This document shows, piece by piece, positions 5,606 to 10,782 of a DNA stretch of 10,782 bases; position 1 is the first letter of the stretch; each line of letters begins with the position of its first letter. Origin of the DNA: Desulfocapsaceae bacterium (lineage in GTDB: Bacteria > Desulfobacterota > Desulfobulbia > Desulfobulbales > Desulfocapsaceae); the NCBI GenBank assembly GCA_029934775.1, contig JAOZLO010000062.1, positions 1 to 10,782 of the forward strand, written 5' to 3'. The notes beneath the pieces are model-generated. The model had not been told where the DNA came from. It did not search any database and saw only the letters and a program-made list of their open reading frames with translations. The position numbers and the translations under genes are program-made.

Positions 5606-7468
5606 CTACCTGAGGACAAAACGATAAATGAGGCTTTGATCATCTGTTCTGGAGACTTCGTGATCACTTCTGTAGCGGCTTAAGAGCTCGTTACAGATTA
5701 GACGGCGCATATGTGTTGCAGTATCTTGGACGGTGCCGGATAATTCTCCCGGTTTTGGCTGCAAAATCATTTCGATGATTACTTCTTCTTCAGATTGTAC
5801 CAAAACGGCAATGTGCAGTCTGCTGAATATGCAGGTGCTGTAATCACGACCGGGTTCGGGGATAACCTGTTCTGCCTGTAAGGCCATGGCCAGGAAAAGG
5901 TCTCTTCCTGGAATTTGGACTGGCGGAAGCAGGGGGATAGTTTCTTTCTCAAGAATTTGGGAGATTTCAGGAAACTGCAGTTCAAGCCAGGAAATCAGTA
6001 ATGTGATTGCCTCTTCAACAGAAGCAACAGGGTTGGAATACAGTTGTTGCAGAGACCTGAGGCGGTTAACCGTAGCAGCAATTTTCTGGCCGCTTTCCCA
6101 GAGATCTGTCATCAACTTTTGATTTTCGCCCTCCTGCAGGTCGGGGGAGACATCCTGATCTCTGATAATCTGGGCACAGTTGATGATCCCGTTGGCATAA
6201 TTCATGATATTGTGGCAACCCCGATGAGGTGGAAGCTCATTTAACAGGGAGAGACTCATTATTCGCAGCTCCTCCATATTGAATCCAGTTTCGCTGCTGC
6301 TTTCTACGTCACTATGTGAATTGATATATTCCAGAAATCTCAAAAGAGTGCTGAGCGCTGCCACTTCCTGGTCGGAAAAAGATTCAGGATTATCACTGAG
6401 GATGGTGATTATTCCGGAAAGGCCGGAACTGGAAGATATGGCAAAACATATTCCTGCGTGTATTTCTCCGGAACAGGGAAAAATCTTCCTTAGCCGTGAG
6501 AAAGTGAGATCGTCTGTCTCACGGAAGATAACAACTCCTCGACTCTGAACTTCCTCACGCAGGTAATCCGGTAGATTTTTATATGTTGAATCGTCACTGG
6601 AGAAAGATGTTGCTACCAGTCTGTAGTGAGGATGCTGCCGCAGCAGTGGAGCTGCAATTTTCCAAATCGCTCCTTCCGGTTGATACTGATTGTCTGTATC
6701 TTGATCAGGATCCGGTATAGTCTGGAGGATATTTTTATACACTGTGCCGGCAGAAAGTTCGCTGCGAACCTGCTGACCAAGATCAGTTATGGCCAGGATT
6801 GAGTCAACAGTCTCATTCTTCCTGGCTTTTTTTCCGAGAGCTTCCCGGATATCGTTGATCAGACCAAAAAAAGGTCGTGTTACGTAGACATGCAGTAAAA
6901 AAAGTAACATTGTCAAAAACATCGTTGCTACTGCCAGGAAACCTCGAAGCAGGTTCTGGATGGCCTGCCACTGCTGTTGTACGTATCTGTCGAATCCCTC
7001 ATCAAATTTTTCGATCCTGCTGTTGATATCGCGCAGCATTCGGTAGATGACCAGATGTTTTTCTTTTCCATCAGGTTGTGTTGAAAGCAGACGTATCCGG
7101 GCCATCAGTTTTGTCATGTCACTGCGGCTGATCAGCAGCAGCTTAAACTCTTCCGGCACCAGAGCCTGGCCGGCAAGATCAGATCCCTTTTCTCCTATTA
7201 TGGAAGCCTCGTGTTCAATTTCTTCTACATTAATGATCTGACTGGAGAGAAGCTGCTCTATGATATATTCACTGAACTCTCCGGAGTGGGCTCTGATAAC
7301 TCTGCTCTCTTCAAGGAGCCTTGCACTGTGGACGTGAACATACCATTCCCGAACAGCCAGAGTGGCAACTGTCAGCAGTATGAATACTGCTGACAGCAGA
7401 GCAGTCTGAATAAGTTTTTTCAGGGACAGCCGTGCAAAAATAGTTGGAGTAGTACCGTCTTTTTTCAT
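5606..7468 (-). CDS. Membrane sensor with GAF domain and degenerate histidine-kinase core
   Basis: This is a 620-residue inner-membrane sensor. TM1 spans residues about 19-39 and TM2 about 176-196. Between them lies a periplasmic, mostly helical region of about 135 residues. A HAMP-like linker begins at R198-P199 and a GAF-like domain covers about 266-382. Next is a HisKA-like helix pair with H419 in CHNIMNYANGIINCAQII, where the acidic residue that normally follows the histidine is Asn. The last 150 residues are laid out like an HATPase domain, but no N-box, DxGxG or GLGL motif is visible. It therefore looks like a pseudokinase sensor. I chose ATG at 7468, with AGGA seven bases upstream. The ATG at 7552 would overlap the upstream gene and add 28 polar residues. 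It lies 52 bp after the hybB-like gene, so it probably senses or modulates the electron-transfer complex (inference). Confidence 0.75.
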   Translation of the reverse strand: MKKDGTTPTIFARLSLKKLIQTALLSAVFILLTVATLAVREWYVHVHSARLLEESRVIRAHSGEFSEYIIEQLLSSQIINVEEIEHEASIIGEKGSDLAGQALVPEEFKLLLISRSDMTKLMARIRLLSTQPDGKEKHLVIYRMLRDINSRIEKFDEGFDRYVQQQWQAIQNLLRGFLAVATMFLTMLLFLLHVYVTRPFFGLINDIREALGKKARKNETVDSILAITDLGQQVRSELSAGTVYKNILQTIPDPDQDTDNQYQPEGAIWKIAAPLLRQHPHYRLVATSFSSDDSTYKNLPDYLREEVQSRGVVIFRETDDLTFSRLRKIFPCSGEIHAGICFAISSSSGLSGIITILSDNPESFSDQEVAALSTLLRFLEYINSHSDVESSSETGFNMEELRIMSLSLLNELPPHRGCHNIMNYANGIINCAQIIRDQDVSPDLQEGENQKLMTDLWESGQKIAATVNRLRSLQQLYSNPVASVEEAITLLISWLELQFPEISQILEKETIPLLPPVQIPGRDLFLAMALQAEQVIPEPGRDYSTCIFSRLHIAVLVQSEEEVIIEMILQPKPGELSGTVQDTATHMRRLICNELLSRYRSDHEVSRTDDQSLIYRFVLR

Positions 7469-7520
7469 GACCTCATCCTGTTTATTCTCGGACAGCCTCC
7501 TGGTTGCGGAGCATAATTCT

Positions 7521-8777
7521 CTATTTCTCAGATTCCTTCCAATCGAAGACAATCGGCAGCCTATAGACTATAAATCGGTAGGTAATAAAGTAGAAAGCGT
7601 AGAGAGTTACCGTCAGCCAGACCTCTTTCCAGTGTGGTATCTCCTGGTACATCTGCCAGTTGAAACAGACGAGAGAGGTGTTCAGCCGATTCCAGACTAT
7701 TCCGATAACCGTGATAAAAGCGCCAACTCTGATCAATCCAACCCAGCCGTCACGGGCCCCTTTGGCAAACATTATCATGGGCAGAACTACGGCGATACCT
7801 ATTTCCAGAAGATAGTAGAGTCCCCAGCCGGTAAGGAGATATTCCCAGTTTCTGTCATGGGCTATTGCCACCAGCTTGATGACCAGGTATGTGATCATTG
7901 CATAGGAGGCCCCTTTAGCCAGTCCAATTGTCATGTAATCAAGGTTTTCTCTGAAGGCTTTTCCGCAGCGCCAGTGCAGGAATTTAATAATCAATGTTGA
8001 ACTGACGATGACCATGGCCAGGCCGGCAAAAATAGCCGAGCAGAGAAAGTGGATCCATTGGAATTCTGTGGATATCCAGAGAGGATGTATCTTGGCGGGT
8101 GCATAGGTGAAGAGAGCGCCGAGTGCTCCCTGATGCAGAGTGGAAAGGATGATGCCGGCAACAGTCAACCCCAGAGTGACTCGCTTGATATAATATGTCC
8201 ATTCAGGTTTGTCGAGCCACTCGAAGAGAGCCGGCAGGACTTCGGCAATCTGGACGGAGAGGTAGGTGGCAACATGCCAGGCTACAAGAAAAAGCACAGC
8301 TCCGGTGCCAAAAGACACCACCATGGGATAGGGCAGCCTCCACGGCATACCAAGATCCACCTCGAGATAGATAACAGCAAAGAAATAACCGAGCAGGCCG
8401 TTTAACAGGGCCAGTCGTTCAATGGGATGAAAGTCTTTTCTGCCAAAGAGACATACAGTGGTACCGAGGAGAAATCCGGAGGCAGACAGGGGTACCATGG
8501 CAAACAGGCCGAAACCAAGGACAAGCCCCCATGGGTAATCATTGGAACCGTGGGTTACTGAACCGAGACCGAAGCCGTAGCGTTGAAGGAGCAACGGTAA
8601 ACCTACAACCAGAATAGCAAAGAGGAACCAGTTAACAGGGTTCCGCAGCATCTGCTGCTTATATCCGTCAAAGCTGAGGCCGAGGAACAACCGCTCTTTC
8701 AGGCTCCATAGAGTACCATCTTTTTTGGTCGATCCTGTAACGGGTAACTGTTGATCCCGGGAAGTAAATAATTTCAT
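7521..8777 (-). CDS. HybB/NrfD-family quinone-interacting membrane subunit
   Basis: This is a 418-residue polytopic protein with about ten transmembrane helices, the size of HybB, DsrP and HmcC-type subunits. Family marks include EVDLGMPWRLPYP (residues 139-151) and STLHQGALGAL (about 212-222), close to the LHQ signature of HybB-type subunits near the quinone site. It would exchange electrons with menaquinone in the membrane and with the Fe-S partner on the periplasmic side. Its ATG overlaps the TGA of the Fe-S gene by four bases (8774-8777), so the two are translationally coupled. No hydrogenase, molybdopterin or HdrD-like gene is adjacent, so the module lacks an obvious catalytic head. The direction of electron flow cannot be told from sequence. 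Confidence 0.9.
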   Translation of the reverse strand: MKLFTSRDQQLPVTGSTKKDGTLWSLKERLFLGLSFDGYKQQMLRNPVNWFLFAILVVGLPLLLQRYGFGLGSVTHGSNDYPWGLVLGFGLFAMVPLSASGFLLGTTVCLFGRKDFHPIERLALLNGLLGYFFAVIYLEVDLGMPWRLPYPMVVSFGTGAVLFLVAWHVATYLSVQIAEVLPALFEWLDKPEWTYYIKRVTLGLTVAGIILSTLHQGALGALFTYAPAKIHPLWISTEFQWIHFLCSAIFAGLAMVIVSSTLIIKFLHWRCGKAFRENLDYMTIGLAKGASYAMITYLVIKLVAIAHDRNWEYLLTGWGLYYLLEIGIAVVLPMIMFAKGARDGWVGLIRVGAFITVIGIVWNRLNTSLVCFNWQMYQEIPHWKEVWLTVTLYAFYFITYRFIVYRLPIVFDWKESEK

Positions 8778-9709
8778 TCTCCCACCTCCTGCTTGGTAGT
8801 ATTTTCATCTTTTGCATGTGGTTCTTTACGGGTTGCCAGCAGGTGGAAACCTGTAAAGAGTGCCGGCCAGATGGTCAGCACCATTGGTACCATACCCAGA
8901 AAATTTTTTACGGAATCTAGTATTGGCTGATGGGGGAGTGTCATATCGAATCCGACTTTCTCGAAAGGTACACTGGACAGGTACAGCCATGATGTTCCTC
9001 CAGCCTCAAATTCGCCATAAATGTGGTCTTCGTATTTGTCTTTATTGTCTACTATTCTCCGCCGACCTATTTTAAGCAGATCTTTGCGTTTGCCGAAGGT
9101 CAGAGCTTCCTGGGGGCACGCCTCTACACAGGCGGGAGGTTGGCCATATTTCAGTCTTGTGTCGTAGCAGAAGATGCATTTTACGATTTTCGGATCGAAT
9201 GCACTTGAATATTTGAATGTGGGGATATAAAAAGGGCAGGCAATCATGCATGTCCTGCAGCCTACGCATACATCCGCATTGTAGATAACTGCCCCCTCGG
9301 GTGTTTTAGTATAGGCCGCAACGAAACAGGATGTGAGGCAGGCTGGTTCCTGGCAGTGGTTGCATTGAATCTTTCGAAACAGCGGATGATCCAGGCCTGG
9401 GACATCATACTTGTTGACCACGGTCAAGGTGGTTTCATCTGTACGCCTTTTGTGACCATGTGCCCCTTCATCAAAGACAGACATATCCGTAAATGGTTTG
9501 GCTGGTTCCGGCATGTTCTGCTCAGCATTACAGGCTGCCTCGCAGCTTCTGCAGCCGACGCAGCGGGTCAGATCCACCAGCACTCCCATGGAGTTCTGAT
9601 ATGCTTTTATCTGATGCGCTTTGCTGGATTTGGGGCGAAACAGCAGGGATGCGATTGACCCGGCTACACCTCCCTTGAGAATTGATCTTCGGGTTATTTT
9701 ATCTGGCAT
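8774..9709 (-). CDS. Tat-exported 4x[4Fe-4S] protein, HybA/DsrO type, C-terminal anchor
   Basis: This 311-residue electron-transfer subunit starts with a twin-arginine signal (TRRSILKGG, R7-R8), so it is exported folded to the periplasm. Four cysteine clusters are complete: C50/53/56/60, C116/119/124/128, C148/151/154/158 and C178/181/194/198, sixteen cysteines for four iron-sulfur centres. A hydrophobic stretch at about residues 266-290 (FLGMVPMVLTIWPALF) near the C terminus would anchor it in the membrane, as in HybA. It would pass electrons between the HybB-like subunit and the pentaheme cytochrome. AAAAGGAG, six bases from the ATG at 9709, fixes the start. The stop overlaps the hybB-like start. 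The gene lies 42 bp after the cytochrome gene. Confidence 0.93.
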   Translation of the reverse strand: MPDKITRRSILKGGVAGSIASLLFRPKSSKAHQIKAYQNSMGVLVDLTRCVGCRSCEAACNAEQNMPEPAKPFTDMSVFDEGAHGHKRRTDETTLTVVNKYDVPGLDHPLFRKIQCNHCQEPACLTSCFVAAYTKTPEGAVIYNADVCVGCRTCMIACPFYIPTFKYSSAFDPKIVKCIFCYDTRLKYGQPPACVEACPQEALTFGKRKDLLKIGRRRIVDNKDKYEDHIYGEFEAGGTSWLYLSSVPFEKVGFDMTLPHQPILDSVKNFLGMVPMVLTIWPALFTGFHLLATRKEPHAKDENTTKQEVGE

Positions 9710-9751
9710 TATCGTCTCCTTTTATAATTCCGTGACATAAGCAATTGCCGA

Positions 9752-10237
9752 TTAATTTTTTATTTTGAAGCGTTCTTCACCGGCGGCAGTGAAGCTGTGG
9801 CAGTCAAGGCACTCGACAGGACCGCTCTCGGCCTGATGGCATCCCATACATTGCAGGTGCAGAGCGCCTTTTAAACTGGGCTTATCAATATGATATATGT
9901 TGTTACTGCCATCACTGGTACGGGCTTTTCCCGATTGTTTTTCCTCATGACATCCGGAACATGATACATCATCGGCTGTTTCAGGGCTGGCATGGCATCT
10001 GATACAGGAGTCGTCGGTCGCGCTGTCACCGGTTGTGTGGTGATGACAGTCAGCGCAGCTAAACATTTCCGCATGTGTCATATGATCAAATTCCACACTT
10101 TCATAAAGCTCCTCAAGGTAATCAAGGGTCACACTCTCAGGTGCATCCTCGGGGTCCATGGCAGTAACCGGGGGTGCAGAGCTCACCATCCACAGGGTGA
10201 TTAAAACCATCATTGCTGTTTTTCCAAAACTTTTCAT
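9752..10237 (-). CDS. Periplasmic pentaheme class III-type cytochrome c
   Basis: This 161-residue protein has a cleavable signal peptide (residues 1-26, ending PVTA). Five CxxCH heme motifs are present: CADCH (61-65), CIRCH (78-82), CSGCH (93-97), CMGCH (130-134) and CLDCH (143-147). Extra histidines H52, H55, H66/H67, H116 and H127 could give bis-His ligation. The FDHMTH segment and LKGALHLQCMGCH resemble the cytochrome c3/c7 family, with one heme more than tetraheme c3. It would carry electrons between the Fe-S/HybB-type pair and soluble periplasmic partners. Its ATG overlaps the ftsH stop in an ATGA (10234-10237), so it is coupled to a protease gene. Geobacter Cbc-type modules and DsrJOP show a similar cytochrome/Fe-S/NrfD grouping. 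Confidence 0.93.
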   Translation of the reverse strand: MKSFGKTAMMVLITLWMVSSAPPVTAMDPEDAPESVTLDYLEELYESVEFDHMTHAEMFSCADCHHHTTGDSATDDSCIRCHASPETADDVSCSGCHEEKQSGKARTSDGSNNIYHIDKPSLKGALHLQCMGCHQAESGPVECLDCHSFTAAGEERFKIKN

Positions 10238-10782
10238 ACGTGTGTCTCCTCTGTTTTTTCTGTATCCTTTTTGAGTTCACAGGGAATGTCCTGGTCTTCC
10301 GGGATGTTTTCCTCTTCTTTACTTTTTGCATAACATTGCATGACAATATCAATTTCTTCCGCATCTATTGTTTCGTTTATAAGGAGTATTTCAGCAAGTT
10401 CATGAATGAGTCTATTATGACTGCGGAGCAGTTGCTCGGTTTCCGCATAGCAGGTATTGATTATCTTTCGAACCTCAAGGTCGATCTCCCGGGCGGTTTC
10501 TTCACTGTATTGACTTCGTATTTCAGTATTTCCAAGGAATCCATCGTGCTGGCGTCGGTATACGGTGGAACCTATGACGCTGCTCATTCCCCATTCACAG
10601 ACCAGTCTGCCGGCAAAATCAGTGGCAGCGGCAATATCATTAGAAGCTCCTGTGGAAAGATGGTTAAAGACAATTTTTTCAGCTATTCTTCCACCAAGCA
10701 GTATTTTTATCCGATTCAGCAGATATACCAGGGAGTAAGTGTATCGTTCTTCTATGGCAACCTGCTGGGTAAGGCCTAATGC
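10234..10782 (-). CDS. ftsH: ATP-dependent zinc metalloprotease FtsH, C-terminal part (5' end outside window)
   Basis: The frame is open to the window edge and encodes 182 residues of the FtsH peptidase M41 domain. Diagnostic stretches are ALGLTQQVAIEERYTYS, LLGGRIAEKIVF, TGASNDIAAAT (the Asp, residue 49 of the fragment, is the expected third zinc ligand) and YSEETAREIDLEVRKII. The HEAGH zinc motif and the AAA domain would lie outside the window. The protein ends in an acidic, charged tail of about 30 residues. FtsH is a membrane-anchored protease for unassembled or damaged membrane proteins. Its stop codon overlaps the cytochrome start by ATGA, which places it at the head of the respiratory operon. 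Whether this is the housekeeping FtsH or a dedicated paralogue cannot be decided here. Confidence 0.93.
   Translation of the reverse strand, partial: ALGLTQQVAIEERYTYSLVYLLNRIKILLGGRIAEKIVFNHLSTGASNDIAAATDFAGRLVCEWGMSSVIGSTVYRRQHDGFLGNTEIRSQYSEETAREIDLEVRKIINTCYAETEQLLRSHNRLIHELAEILLINETIDAEEIDIVMQCYAKSKEEENIPEDQDIPCELKKDTEKTEETHV

Noticed and set aside
5443..5667. Minus-strand 74-codon open frame in the regulatory gap
   Set aside because: It overlaps the end of the sensor gene and covers the inverted repeats; no ribosome-binding site or recognisable protein features.
7467..8000. 177-codon + strand open frame antisense to the HybB-like gene
   Set aside because: It has no recognisable domain and lies opposite a clear membrane protein; a shadow frame.
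10213..10779. 188-codon + strand open frame opposite ftsH
   Set aside because: The minus strand encodes an unmistakable FtsH peptidase domain through the whole stretch, so this is a shadow frame.

Overview
The window looks like chromosome of an anaerobic, Gram-negative, respiring bacterium, most likely a Desulfobacterota (sulfate- or sulfur-metabolising deltaproteobacterial) lineage. This is inferred from the gene content: a TRAP dicarboxylate-type transporter beside a two-component kinase, a pentaheme class III-type cytochrome c, a Tat-exported ferredoxin-like protein and a HybB/NrfD-type membrane subunit. The exact taxon cannot be read from the sequence alone.

Left half, + strand (1-4771). 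The end of a receiver-domain protein (1-51) is followed by an intergenic repeat region with two perfect hairpins. Then come a REC-PAS-HisKA-HATPase kinase (255-1742) and a complete tripartite TRAP transporter: dctP (1870-2889), dctQ (2927-3412) and dctM (3409-4725). dctQ and dctM overlap by an ATGA. A strong bidirectional terminator (4743-4771) separates this block from the convergent minus-strand genes.

Right half, - strand, read from right to left (10782 to 4797). The order is the C-terminal 182 residues of FtsH (stop overlaps the next start, ATGA), a pentaheme periplasmic cytochrome, a 16-cysteine Fe-S protein with Tat signal and C-terminal membrane anchor, a HybB/NrfD-family quinone-interacting membrane protein (again ATGA-coupled), a membrane sensor whose kinase domains appear degenerate, and two small membrane proteins that look paralogous. 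No catalytic oxidoreductase subunit is present, so the cytochrome/Fe-S/HybB set looks like an electron-transfer module linking the quinone pool to periplasmic cytochromes.

The most striking region is the 257-bp gap 5349-5605 in front of the two small membrane-protein genes. It carries, in the correct order and spacing on the minus strand, a sigma-54 -24/-12 promoter (5411-5427), a 13/13 match to the IHF consensus (5444-5456) and a perfect 13-bp inverted repeat (5517-5559) about 117-159 bp upstream of the predicted start, where an enhancer-binding protein would sit. The same repeat can form an RNA hairpin whose loop complements a flanking 8-mer. My working model is a quality-controlled (FtsH), redox-sensed (pseudokinase) quinone/cytochrome module whose small membrane subunits are switched on separately by a sigma-54 activator. 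The architecture is visible in the sequence; the functional link is inference.
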